Positions 34,801-42,484 are shown, counted from the first letter of the stretch. The stretch: DNA of 64,000 nt from Deinococcales bacterium (GCA_025352125.1 JANXTZ010000078.1:1-64000), one strand, 5' to 3'. Numbers and translations are program-made. The notes: a model not told the origin generated them from the letters alone.

Positions 34801-34955
34801 ATTTCGGCAGTTGGCTTGCGATCAGTGTTTTTGCCATGCTTGCCATATTTGCGATTGCGTCGGCTTCGTGGACACACATCGAACAGCCATTCCAGCGACA
34901 GGCGCTCGATGCTTCAAACACCAATCGGTCAAAGGATTTGGCTCAAGAGCAATAA
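31827..34955 (+). CDS. Fusion of two ABC sugar-type permease domains with an acyltransferase-3 domain
   Basis: 1042 residues in one frame. Residues about 20-300 are a MalF/UgpA-like permease with the EAA loop 'EAAQLDGAGFWQQVSKIAVP'. About 320-605 are a MalG/UgpE-like permease with a second EAA loop 'EAARVDGANDFTLFWRIGLP'. About 630-1025 resemble acyltransferase-3 (OafA/OatA) membrane enzymes: 'GGADGVRAIGVLSVLFSSLW', 'TEGVFGIDVLLVLSGVLFSL' and the terminal 'ASWTHIEQPFQRQ'. The usual catalytic His after 'RAiaVl.Vvl.H' is Ser here, and the common 'SLSVEEQF' block is replaced by 'VIGYGAFCL', so catalysis is doubtful. No binding protein or ATPase lies nearby. TATCGT (31815-31820) ends 6 nt before the ATG, giving a leaderless start. 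Confidence 0.85.
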   Translation: MIQSSSTRLPVTTQRLKSDRSGWWFIAPFFALFAGFSLFGLGFTFFLSFQHWDPIHGSAGFVFRGLRGYYFVLTDPGFWTAMGQSLVSAIPRVLLQHLIAFPFAYALYLLFRRSLTVLGMLIFLPYLAIPVGLSASLTWFYSMAVAPINDLLGLLHGVLPFLPETLAFGSSFDAFFNLWNNLGWNVLLYLMAFASIPRSTLEAAQLDGAGFWQQVSKIAVPLARPMIFMAFSMSLVNTLQASTWRPMLRFRRSPVEGLPAYIYREAFSNQNFDLASVMTWLFFCLMVLLILLVYLAFGRNFTQIEQPAQLESNTLPVNLPPVAKLVIQLLVIMIVFSSVVPFLVAFTQATQHQPVSDFRPAQVILEPFASENYSELQKSLPTYWRNFWNSLYVSSLAAIGAALISGLAGFAFAVLEFRFKRLLFGVVMCALVFPALSNAVPFLLEMQFLGWLNTPRALWLPTCVSALGVFVVRQYALNALPKNMVEAARVDGANDFTLFWRIGLPNLIPALVSVSLLVFVTSWNHLDAAFYIITSIEGRLLTDALGLLTANQARTGLTPGGVIGSLINPAVLGAVLGMVPVLIVYALSAGSLGRGLGIGGIELNLKAWWQNRFSRTPQPDLNLEPNRGGLGGADGVRAIGVLSVLFSSLWRRLQTGPETPTILRELQAFFTEGVFGIDVLLVLSGVLFSLSFWRRYLEGTAFPSLQKYVRRRFTQIAPAFWVCLIVSFICSGMLFFVPPEQQPFRWLRLLGGLTFTNWLHYVSFFPVELNPPLWVIGYGAFCLSLMPVLMFGMFKLAHSRRRKVGVAFLYWLVVLLLVVLAQQWMLTNLIPDAAARGWDNGLVGGAKFWTPNYNALGLFGHFVIGVLGAGLIAWRQQRMLERHSPVRHLIFDAIAVVAGLGALVLIYAHSKVGEFDWSLGAQPYAFPGFAILVALVLVCAPFSTRVYQILDNRFFRFTARIGFSLFLWHYLILELLWLLHNFSYNRFDGLPDFGSWLAISVFAMLAIFAIASASWTHIEQPFQRQALDASNTNRSKDLAQEQ

Positions 34956-35152
34956 TCCACCCTCGAGAATCCAGGTTTCATCGAAGGTTTGACCCCGTTG
35001 ATCTCTTTGAGCCTTGAGACTTGGCACAAAAAACCAAGAAGTTCAGGCAATCGATTTTCCAGCCTACAGCAAGGCGGTATCTCGAGGTTCTGAAACTCGA
35101 GTTGAGCCATGTTCAGATCGCAGTTCAAGGCATTAATTCCAACATGGCAAGT

Positions 35153-35180
35153 TTGCAACAACGACGTTTTGGGCTAAACT
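35153..35180 (+). promoter_or_regulatory. Promoter of the first P450 gene
   Basis: TTGCAA (35153-35158), 16 bp, TAAACT (35175-35180); the transcript would have a leader of about 65 nt with GAGGTG before the ATG. The remaining 34956-35152 shows nothing else. Confidence 0.6.
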
Positions 35181-35252
35181 CTTGGCAACAAACGAAGGTC
35201 TAAGCCTCGGTTGGCAATCAGGGTTTTGAACTTTCCCAAACGAGGTGCGTGC

Positions 35253-36599
35253 ATGACCACAAGCGTTTCAAACCGTAAATCTTCGCTTCCACCGCTTGCC
35301 GATGGTGAATTCATTCTGGGCAGCGCTCGAGCCATGCTGGCAAACCCAATTGGGTTTTTGACCGAGCAGTACCTCAAGCACGGGTCGGTGTTTAGAATTC
35401 AAGCGGCGACGCAGCGTTTAACGGTGATCGCGGGCGCTCAGGCGAACCAATTTGTCACCAAAGAGGGTACGAATCATTTTCGATCTTGGGAGGTTTGGCA
35501 TCCGCAAGACACCGAATTTGGTGCGAAAAGTTCAATGATCAGCCTCGACGGGGCAGATCATGCTCAAATGCGAAAAATTCAGAAGCGCGCCTATGCCCGT
35601 TCTGCCGTCGATGGGCGTTACAACGACATTCTGGGAATTGTGCAAACCGAAATTGACACTTGGCAACCAGGGCAGCCTGTTTCTGTCACGGCTGCCATGA
35701 AACGAATTGTGACCGAGCAATTGGGGCAGATCACGACCAACACCTCACCTCGAGAGCACATTCCAGATTTACTAAAAATGGTGCGCACGATGTTGTTCGT
35801 TTACGTCACCAAGCAATACCCGAAAATCATGTTGCTCGACCCAAGATACCAACGTTCCAAGGCACGAATCGTCAATTTTGTCCGTGAAATGGTGCAAGCC
35901 CACCGTGACATGCCCAAAGGCACTCGAGCGCCCGATTTGATTGATGATTTGATTCAAGCCCAGCAGGACGATCCAAAATTTATTCCCGAAGCAGATTTGT
36001 TGTTCGCCGCGATGGGACCTTACATTGCGGGTTTGGACACCGCCGCAAACGCCTTAAGTTTTATTTTGTACACCTTGCATCAACACCCGCAGGTGCTCGA
36101 GCAGGTCAAAACCGAGGTGGACACTGCATTTTCCAAGGGTGATCTGACCGCTGAGAGCGTGCGCGGCATGGACGTGTTGCACCGTGTGATTCTCGAGACG
36201 CTGCGGTTGTACCCGATTGCGCCAGCCTTGACGCGTACCGTGTCCAAAACCTTCAAGTTTGATGGTTACACGATTGCCGAAGGCACGGGTGTTCTGATTG
36301 GAACGACAGTGCCACATTTTCTGCCTGAGCATTACAAAAACCCGCACAGTTTTGACATTGAACGTTTCGCCGCGCCCAGAGCCGAGCACCGTCGCCCTGG
36401 CGTGTACGTGCCGTTTGGGGTTGGTTCACACACCTGCCTGGGCGCTGGGATGGCGGAGGCGATCATCATGGTCAGCGTGGCAGGCATCATTCGAGGCGCA
36501 AAACTCGAGGCTGATCCGAAGTACAAGCTCAAGATCATTTCCACGCCAACACCCAGCCCCGATGATAAGTTCGCCTTGAAGTTTTTGGGTAAACAATAA
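35253..36599 (+). CDS. Cytochrome P450 monooxygenase
   Basis: 448 residues. The I-helix oxygen motif is 'YIAGLDTAANAL', the K-helix is ETLR, and the haem loop is 'PFGVGSHTCLGAGMAE' with the Cys ligand. It hydroxylates an organic substrate using electrons from a ferredoxin or similar donor, none of which lies adjacent. The start at ATG 35253 follows GAGGTG. It differs strongly from the second P450 at 45545, so the two are not a recent duplication. Confidence 0.92.
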   Translation: MTTSVSNRKSSLPPLADGEFILGSARAMLANPIGFLTEQYLKHGSVFRIQAATQRLTVIAGAQANQFVTKEGTNHFRSWEVWHPQDTEFGAKSSMISLDGADHAQMRKIQKRAYARSAVDGRYNDILGIVQTEIDTWQPGQPVSVTAAMKRIVTEQLGQITTNTSPREHIPDLLKMVRTMLFVYVTKQYPKIMLLDPRYQRSKARIVNFVREMVQAHRDMPKGTRAPDLIDDLIQAQQDDPKFIPEADLLFAAMGPYIAGLDTAANALSFILYTLHQHPQVLEQVKTEVDTAFSKGDLTAESVRGMDVLHRVILETLRLYPIAPALTRTVSKTFKFDGYTIAEGTGVLIGTTVPHFLPEHYKNPHSFDIERFAAPRAEHRRPGVYVPFGVGSHTCLGAGMAEAIIMVSVAGIIRGAKLEADPKYKLKIISTPTPSPDDKFALKFLGKQ

Positions 36600-36630
36600 A
36601 CCTCGAGCAACACGACGAAAATCTCAAATT

Positions 36631-36661
36631 TTGAAACTCGAGTTTGAACGGGATGTATTAT
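36631..36661 (+). promoter_or_regulatory. Possible promoter of the Cys-rich protein gene
   Basis: TTGAAA (36631-36636), 19-bp spacer, TATTAT (36656-36661). This position argues against a start at 36631 and for ATG 36700. Confidence 0.4.
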
Positions 36662-36699
36662 TTTTTGGTGAACACTTCAACACGGTTTTCCGTAGTGCC

Positions 36700-37806
36700 A
36701 TGAGTGAATTTTCTGAACAACTTGGATCAGGTTTCTCGAGCATCGTTCCCGAACTTGACGCATGGCGTTTTGGTGGTGAAAGTTTTGCGACCTGTTCTGA
36801 GTGCGCCATGAAACCTCGAACGGGACAAGTTCTGCCCGAGCATCGTTTGGTGTTCAAAGCCGAAGCCAGATGTTGCACGTACCATCCAGATTTACCAAAC
36901 TTTCTGGCGGGTCGGGCGCTGAGGCGCGGTGGTATCGGCGCGGACAAAATTCGGGCGCGGCTCGAGCATTTGGACACACGGTACGCCACGGGGATTGTCC
37001 GACCCCCAGAACTTGAGTTGGAATACCAGAACCTCGGCAAATCATCTTTTGGAAATGCTGAGGAATTAACTTGCCCGTATTGGATTTCGGGAACGCACAA
37101 CTGCACGATTTACGCGGACCGCAACGCGGTGTGCCGAACCTGGCATTGCAAAAGCGTCGATGGCGCAAGGGGTCACAGCGCTTGGACTGCCTTGCGCTGG
37201 TTGCTGCTCGAGTTGGAATCAGAACTCGCAAAAACCGTGACCACAACTGACGCACCAGCTCGAGATGCCAGCGTTGAAAATTGGGTTGAGTGGTACATCG
37301 CTTGCGCCGAACGGGTTGATCACTTGGATATTGAAACCCTGAAATCCTTGCGCACCCCAAAACTCGAGTTTTTGATCGCCGAAGTCGCTCAAGCCATAAC
37401 GCTGCGTAACGAAAGTTTGCCCGAAGTGGTCGCGCCGTCGGTGGCGGATTGGTTTGTCGAACCTGACGGTGTTGCCCTGACCGCCTGGAGTGGTTACGAC
37501 CTGGTGGACGCGCCAACTTGGATTTTTGAACTGTTGAGCCGCCTGGATGGCACAAAAACCTGGCGTGCCGCCAAATTTGAGACCGAAGCAGAAATTGGCA
37601 AAACCATCAGTGATGATTTGATTCACACGCTTCACCGTCGCGGTTTGCTGTCTGCGCCAGAACCGCAAACCGGAACGGGCGTGCAATGGAAAATCCATCA
37701 AGCCCCAGGGGTCGAAAACGATCATGCACTGCAAGAATTGGCGCAACGAATCATTGACGCCATGCACGAGGACAAAAACCTCGAGCCACCAAACACCTCG
37801 AGTTGA
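36700..37806 (+). CDS. Uncharacterised Cys-rich protein with a CxxC...CC motif
   Basis: 368 residues, cytosolic. Near the N-terminus 'FATCSECAMKPR' and, after about 20 residues, 'RCCTYHPDLPNFLAGRAL'; further on 'TCPYWISG', 'NCTIYADRNAVCRTWHCKS'. The spaced Cys set could bind zinc or an Fe-S cluster. I do not recognise a named family; it is not the YkgJ CxxCxxCC arrangement. The C-terminal 130 residues look like a winged-helix or effector part ('LSRLDGTKTWRAAKFE'). It lies between a P450 and fabD. The start is inferred from the promoter position; upstream in-frame codons extend to 36631. Confidence 0.65.
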   Translation: MSEFSEQLGSGFSSIVPELDAWRFGGESFATCSECAMKPRTGQVLPEHRLVFKAEARCCTYHPDLPNFLAGRALRRGGIGADKIRARLEHLDTRYATGIVRPPELELEYQNLGKSSFGNAEELTCPYWISGTHNCTIYADRNAVCRTWHCKSVDGARGHSAWTALRWLLLELESELAKTVTTTDAPARDASVENWVEWYIACAERVDHLDIETLKSLRTPKLEFLIAEVAQAITLRNESLPEVVAPSVADWFVEPDGVALTAWSGYDLVDAPTWIFELLSRLDGTKTWRAAKFETEAEIGKTISDDLIHTLHRRGLLSAPEPQTGTGVQWKIHQAPGVENDHALQELAQRIIDAMHEDKNLEPPNTSS

Positions 37807-37840
37807 TCGCCACACTTCAGCTTTCAGGTAAACTGTAATC

Positions 37841-38758
37841 ATGGCAACCATCGCGGCTCTCTTCCCAGGTCAAGGTTCGCAAAGCGTCGGCATGACCAGG
37901 GACTTCTTTGAAAACAACGACTCCGCCCGTGCCACTTTAGAGCGTGCCTTCGCGGTGCTGCCAGGACTCGAGCGCCTGATGTTTGAAGGTCCTGAAGAGA
38001 GTCTCAAGCTGACCGAGAACGCCCAACCTGCCCTGGTTGCCTCGAGCATCGCCTGTTACCGCGCTTGGCGTGCCAGAACCGACGTCCGCCCCAGTTTCGC
38101 GGCGGGTCACAGCCTCGGCGAGTTCTCGGCGCTGGTCGCCACCAAAGCGCTCGAGTTTGATGACGCGCTCAGGTTGGTTCGTGCGCGTGGTCATTACATG
38201 CAGGCGGCTGTACCCGTGGGACAGGGCGCAATGTCTGCCGTTCTGAAAGTCAGTCTCGAGGTCATCCGTGAAGTCGTGGGTGGCATTGACGGGGTTGAAG
38301 TCGCCAACCTCAACACGCCCGAGCAAACCGTGATTTCAGGTTCAACTGCAGCCGTTGCCACCGCGAATGAGGCTCTAAAAGCCAAAGGCGCAAGGGTCAT
38401 CCCGCTTCAAGTTTCTGCGCCTTTCCACTCGAGCTTGATGCAGCCCGCCAGAGAACGGCTCGAGAAGGATTTAGCCGTCACCGATTTTTATTCGTTCAAC
38501 TTTCCAGTCGTGGCGAACGTTACCGCGCTCGAGAATACAGACCCGCTCGAGTTACCAACCTTACTTTCTCAGCAGGTCACAAGCAGCGTGCGATGGGTTG
38601 AAAGTATTTTGAGGCTCGAGCAATTGGGTGCGACAGAATTTATTGAATTTGGGGCTGGCACGGCGCTAACGGGCATGGTTAAACGCATTTTGCCCGAGGT
38701 GAAAACCTTTAACATTGGCAGCCCAGATGACCTCGAGAAGTATGTTTTGGCGCATTAA
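37841..38758 (+). CDS. fabD: Malonyl-CoA:ACP transacylase
   Basis: Loads malonyl groups on ACP. 305 residues from 'IAALFPGQGSQSVGM'. The nucleophile Ser is in FAAGHSLGEFSAL and the His in SAPFHSSLMQPA; Arg of the carboxylate-binding site is in 'LVRARGHYMQAA'. TAAACT (37829-37834) ends 6 nt before the ATG, so the gene likely has its own leaderless promoter. Confidence 0.95.
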   Translation: MATIAALFPGQGSQSVGMTRDFFENNDSARATLERAFAVLPGLERLMFEGPEESLKLTENAQPALVASSIACYRAWRARTDVRPSFAAGHSLGEFSALVATKALEFDDALRLVRARGHYMQAAVPVGQGAMSAVLKVSLEVIREVVGGIDGVEVANLNTPEQTVISGSTAAVATANEALKAKGARVIPLQVSAPFHSSLMQPARERLEKDLAVTDFYSFNFPVVANVTALENTDPLELPTLLSQQVTSSVRWVESILRLEQLGATEFIEFGAGTALTGMVKRILPEVKTFNIGSPDDLEKYVLAH

Positions 38759-38760
38759 AT

Positions 38761-39099
38761 TTAGCGCGGCATTAACAATTGTAAACCGTGCAGCACAAGT
38801 TCAAAAGCATCTGCGTGCAACGTCCCAACACGTTCGGTCAGAAAAGATTTGTCGGCGCTGGTGATTTGCGTAATATTCACCACAGCATCTCGAGGTAAAC
38901 CACTTTCGTTCGTGCCCACAAAAACATTACCTGGCATGTTGGCAAGTTTGAGGTTGGTGGTGATGACCACCACGGTCACGGTTTTGATGACACTTTGGTT
39001 GTACTCGTCGCTCGAGACAATCAGCACGGGTCGCCGTCCGCCAGGTTCGCTGCCCAGTGGTTCGGGCAGACTCGCCCACCAGATTTCGCCGCGTTTCAT
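38761..39099 (-). CDS. mazF: MazF-family mRNA interferase toxin
   Basis: 112 residues: MKRGEIWWASLPEPLGSEPG and 'RRPVLIVSSDEYNQS' are the canonical MazF start; 'LPRDAVVNITQITSADKSFL' follows. It cleaves single-stranded RNA at short motifs. Its ATG overlaps the antitoxin TGA (ATGA, 39096-39099). It ends only 2 bp from the convergent fabD stop. Confidence 0.92.
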   Translation of the reverse strand: MKRGEIWWASLPEPLGSEPGGRRPVLIVSSDEYNQSVIKTVTVVVITTNLKLANMPGNVFVGTNESGLPRDAVVNITQITSADKSFLTERVGTLHADAFELVLHGLQLLMPR

Positions 39100-39344
39100 G
39101 ACCAATCTTCTGCGGGTTGCGAATTTAAAACCCGAGCGCTGAGGTGCTGTAAAAAAGTATCTGGCGTGGTGTCAATTTCTTCGCACAGGGCGTTGATCTG
39201 AGCGGTAATTCCCGCAGGTTCATGACGCTCGAGGTATTCTTTTAAAGCTTTGGCGTACAACTCCGAACGGCTGAGTTTGTTTTGAGCCGCGTATTTTTCA
39301 GCCGCCTGAAAGGTTGGTGTTGGAATGCTGATCGCGGTTTTCAC
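39096..39344 (-). CDS. mazE: Ribbon-helix-helix antitoxin of the mazEF module
   Basis: 82 residues: 'VKTAISIPTPTFQAAEKYAA' plus 'KLSRSELYAKALKEYLERHE', a CopG-type DNA-binding domain of the kind that pairs with MazF in many bacteria, then an acidic tail 'CEEIDTTPDTFLQHL' that would block the toxin. The GTG start lies 6 nt after TATACT, so the message is leaderless and autoregulated through the palindrome at 39352-39368. Confidence 0.85.
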   Translation of the reverse strand: MKTAISIPTPTFQAAEKYAAQNKLSRSELYAKALKEYLERHEPAGITAQINALCEEIDTTPDTFLQHLSARVLNSQPAEDWS

Positions 39345-39350
39345 CAAAGA

Positions 39351-39368
39351 AGTATAACTTATTTATAC
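39351..39368 (-). promoter_or_regulatory. mazEF promoter -10 box with palindromic operator
   Basis: The perfect inverted repeat GTATAA-CTTAT-TTATAC (39352-39368) overlaps the minus-strand -10 TATACT (39356-39351). An antitoxin dimer bound here would cover the -10. Confidence 0.7.
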
Positions 39369-39403
39369 CCGTTCGAGATGAGTAGAAAACGGTAAACTAA
39401 ATC

Positions 39404-40147
39404 ATGACCACATCCCGCAAAACACTTGTCACCGGCGCATCTCGAGGTTTGGGTCGCGCCATCGCCCTAGAACTTGGGAAACGCGGTTTTTTCGTTGCCG
39501 TGCATTACGGCAAAAGCGAAGCCGAGGCGCAAGCCGTCGCTGCCGAAATCACGGCTGGCGGCAGTCAAGCCGTGCTGGTGCAAGGCGACCTCTCGAGCAT
39601 CGAGGGTGGAAAAGCCGTGATTACCCAAGCCGTCGAAAAACTGGGTGGACTCGAGGTGCTGGTCAACAACGCAGGCATCACCCGCGATGGTCTGGTCTTG
39701 CGCATGAAAGACGAAGACTGGGATGCCGTGATCGAAACCAATCTTTCCGCCCCGTTCGCCCTGATTCGCACCGCGCTGCGCAGCATGATGAGCGCCAAAT
39801 ATGGGCGGATTGTGAACATCTCGAGCGTGGTCGGTTTGATGGGCAACCCAGGGCAAGCCAATTACATCAGCGCCAAAGCTGGTTTGATCGGTCTGACCAA
39901 AGCCATAGCCAAAGAGTACGCGGGCAAAAACATCACCTGCAACGCCGTCGCCCCAGGGTTTATCTCGAGCGACATGACCGACAAGCTGCCCGAGAACGTC
40001 CAAGCCAAGTACCTCGAGAATATTCCGGCGGGGCGTTTTGGAGCGCCCGAAGAGGTCGCGGCACTGGTGGCATTCTTGGCGTCAGAAGAGGCAGGGTACA
40101 TCAACGGACAGACCATAGCCATCGATGGAGGTTTGTACGCCCACTAA
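39404..40147 (+). CDS. fabG: 3-oxoacyl-ACP reductase
   Basis: NADPH-dependent ketoreductase of the fatty-acid cycle, 247 residues. Cofactor motif 'LVTGASRGLGRAIALEL', 'VLVNNAGITRDGLVLRMKD' and the Ser-Tyr-Lys set in 'NISSVVGLMGNPGQANYISA' plus the following Lys are all FabG-like, including the PGFISSDMT loop. TAAACT (39393-39398) lies 5 nt before the ATG. Its 3' end overlaps the next SDR gene by 23 bp. Confidence 0.94.
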   Translation: MTTSRKTLVTGASRGLGRAIALELGKRGFFVAVHYGKSEAEAQAVAAEITAGGSQAVLVQGDLSSIEGGKAVITQAVEKLGGLEVLVNNAGITRDGLVLRMKDEDWDAVIETNLSAPFALIRTALRSMMSAKYGRIVNISSVVGLMGNPGQANYISAKAGLIGLTKAIAKEYAGKNITCNAVAPGFISSDMTDKLPENVQAKYLENIPAGRFGAPEEVAALVAFLASEEAGYINGQTIAIDGGLYAH

Positions 40148-40820
40148 GCCCGTCACAGTCATCACAGGCGCTACCGGCGGCATCGGTTCAGCGCTGGCGC
40201 TTGCCCTGACGGGTCACGACCTGATCTTGACTGGGCGCAACCTCGAAAAACTCGAGGCGCTCTGCTCGAGCATCCCCAATTCCAAGCCTTTAATTCTCGA
40301 GCTTCAACAACCCGAAACGTTCGCTGCCGCACTCGAGGGTTTCCCAAGAATTGACAACCTGATTCACAACGCTGGCATCGGGGAACTCGGTACGGTTGAA
40401 AACACATCGCTCGAGGTTTGGCGCGAGATTTTGAACGTGAATTTGCTTGCCTGCGTTGAACTGACCAGGGTTTGCCTGAATCGTTTGCGTGAAACCCGAG
40501 GGCAAGTGTTGTTCGTGAACTCTGGCGCGGGTTTGAGCGCCAACGCTGGCTGGGGCGCATACGCCGCCTCGAAATTTGCGCTGCGGGCTTTTGCCGATGC
40601 CCTGAGCGCCGAAGAAACCCAGAACGGGATTCGCGTCATGACCGTCTACCCGGGACGCACCGCCACAAAGATGCAAGAAAGAGTTCGCAGCCAAGAGAAT
40701 CAGACATACGAACCCGAAAAATACATTCAACCCGAAACCCTGGCAGCCACGATCAAGATGATGCTCGAGACACCGAGGGATTCGATCTTGACGCAAGTGA
40801 TGGTGACCAGACCGACTTAA
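40125..40820 (+). CDS. Short-chain dehydrogenase/reductase
   Basis: 231 residues. 'VTVITGATGGIGSALALALT' binds the nucleotide, 'LIHNAGIGELGTV' follows, and the active site is Ser in 'FVNSGAGLSANAGWGAYAAS' with Tyr and Lys in YAASK. 'RVMTVYPGRTATKMQ' is common in sepiapterin-reductase-like SDRs. Substrate unknown. It overlaps fabG by 23 bp and is probably translated by coupling, but it is too different to be a second FabG. Confidence 0.85.
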   Translation: MEVCTPTKPVTVITGATGGIGSALALALTGHDLILTGRNLEKLEALCSSIPNSKPLILELQQPETFAAALEGFPRIDNLIHNAGIGELGTVENTSLEVWREILNVNLLACVELTRVCLNRLRETRGQVLFVNSGAGLSANAGWGAYAASKFALRAFADALSAEETQNGIRVMTVYPGRTATKMQERVRSQENQTYEPEKYIQPETLAATIKMMLETPRDSILTQVMVTRPT

Positions 40821-40953
40821 AAGCCATTGGATAACTCGAGATACCGTATTCTCAGATTTCAGTTCTCGAGATTGAGAACTGAAAATCAAACGTCACAAAA
40901 TTCCGAGCAGGATTTGTAAGTGAGCCGTCAGGATTGGCTGCTAGAATCGGGGC

Positions 40954-41058
40954 ATGAAAACGAGTTCGGACCGCCAAAAACGATGGTTGCAAAATCGTTT
41001 TCAAATTCTTGGTGGTTATCCAAGTGCAGCCCTTAACTTGGGTCAAAGCGATGGCTGA
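40954..41058 (+). CDS. Possible 34-residue leader protein ahead of a diguanylate cyclase
   Basis: ATG 40954 lies 6 nt behind TAGAAT (40942-40947), the same leaderless layout as fabD and fabG. It encodes a basic peptide starting MKTSSDRQKRWLQNRFQILG and stops at TGA 41056-41058, overlapping the start region of the cyclase (ATG 41051). It may couple translation of the next gene. No homolog is known to me. Confidence 0.4.
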   Translation: MKTSSDRQKRWLQNRFQILGGYPSAALNLGQSDG

Positions 41059-41854
41059 GTTCGTTCAACGGTCTGAAAAACTGACCTTGCAGCCGCACGA
41101 TCAAACTTCGAGTCGAGGCTGGCGCAGCAGGTTGGTGCGCTTGGGTCGTTGGCGAGCCTTGCTGCTGGTTTCGATCTGTTCAATCGTTGCCTCGGTGGTG
41201 ATTGCCCTTCCCGTCAGTCTGCTGTTCGGGGCGAAAGGCGTGGATTTACCCTTTGTGCTGCTGACCTCGATTCTTGTCCCGATGTGCGTTGCGCCAACTG
41301 TCGCGCATTTTTTGATGCAATTGCTGTTCGAGCTTGACCAAAATCGAGCGCAATTGTTGAACATGGCAACCCGTGACAGCCTGACCCATGTTCACAACCG
41401 CCGTTTTTTCATGGAAAGCTTTGAGCTTGAAACCGCTCGAGCCTTGCGTACCGATAGCCCGCTTGCCGTGTTGATGATTGACGTTGACGATTTCAAATCG
41501 GTCAATGACCAGTATGGGCACGCCCTTGGGGACAGCGTATTGCAAAAAGTGGCTCGAGCTTGCGCGGACATGGTGCGCTCGTATGATGTGCTGGCACGAC
41601 TTGGCGGCGAGGAATTTGTGGTGCTCTTACCGAGCATCTCTTTAACAGCCGCCTGTGATGTTGCAGAAAGGTTGCGTGCTGCCGTGGAGGGCTTGAGTAT
41701 CCTGACCGATTCCGGCGCACCGATCAAGGTGACGATCAGTTTGGGGGTCGGATTTTTGGACTCAACCACCCTCGACCATCAAAGTTTGCTCAATCTAGCC
41801 GATCAAGCCCTGTACAGAGCCAAACGTTCAGGCAAAAACCGTTGGGTGTGTTGA
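41051..41854 (+). CDS. Membrane-bound diguanylate cyclase (GGDEF)
   Basis: 267 residues. Two hydrophobic segments (about residues 35-55 and 63-90) precede a GGDEF domain starting 'DSLTHVHNRRFFMESF'. The active site is GGEEF, with an inhibitory RxxD site five residues before it (RSYD-VLARL-GGEEF). It makes cyclic di-GMP from GTP and should be product-inhibited. No sensor domain is visible beyond the short membrane part. A second cyclase is at 44176. Confidence 0.9.
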   Translation: MAEFVQRSEKLTLQPHDQTSSRGWRSRLVRLGRWRALLLVSICSIVASVVIALPVSLLFGAKGVDLPFVLLTSILVPMCVAPTVAHFLMQLLFELDQNRAQLLNMATRDSLTHVHNRRFFMESFELETARALRTDSPLAVLMIDVDDFKSVNDQYGHALGDSVLQKVARACADMVRSYDVLARLGGEEFVVLLPSISLTAACDVAERLRAAVEGLSILTDSGAPIKVTISLGVGFLDSTTLDHQSLLNLADQALYRAKRSGKNRWVC

Positions 41855-41858
41855 GGGT

Positions 41859-42480
41859 TTATCTGGTTTGGTGGCACATCATGCACTGTGCACCCGAGAC
41901 GTTGGTCATTTGTGGTTGTTGACCAACATCAGGGTTTCCAAAGCCTTTGGCTCGAGCATCGGCATTTTCAATGTTGCGCTCAAGAATGTTCTTACACGGG
42001 TAACTGGCGTAAGTTGGGCTGAGTTTGGCTTGCTGATACACGATTTTCGCAGTCTCGGAACGTCCTTGTTTGACCAGCACATTGCCAAAATACAAGAAAA
42101 AACCTTTCCAGTTGTGCGGTACTTTTTCACTGTTCAAGCAAACGTTACAAACCCTTGGCGTCAGGTCGCTGCGGGCAAGAAATGCCGTGTTTTGCGCAGT
42201 GAAGCTTGCCAAATCTGAGGTTTTGTTGACTGGCGTTTTCAGACACACTGCCAGACTGGTTCATATCGCATCGGCGGATTCGGTGAAGCGCCCCGAACCC
42301 ACGGGTCGACCACTGAGCACGTTGCTGAACGTAAACTGGGTACAGTTTAATCCCCTCAAGCGGCATGTGATAACCGTCAACGGTCAAGCGTTCGTCCTGG
42401 TGAATGCTGCCCAGCGCCAGACGCACCGCCCAAAACCAGGCAGTCGGTCCTCGCTCGGCTCGAGTTTGTACGCCTCGAGC
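41859..42480 (-). pseudogene. Decayed minus-strand gene with CxxC and CxxCH motifs
   Basis: Several adjoining frames give protein-like pieces: 'AWFWAVRLALGSIHQDERLT' and 'VDGYHMPLEGIKLYPVYVQQ' in one frame (about 42440-42250), then 'ASFTAQNTAFLARSDLTPRV', CNVCLN and finally AQCMMCHQTR in another (42248-41859). The shared sense suggests one gene broken by a frameshift near 42250 and another near 42440. CMMCH could bind haem c. I cannot name the family. Confidence 0.5.
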
Positions 42481-42484
42481 AAAT

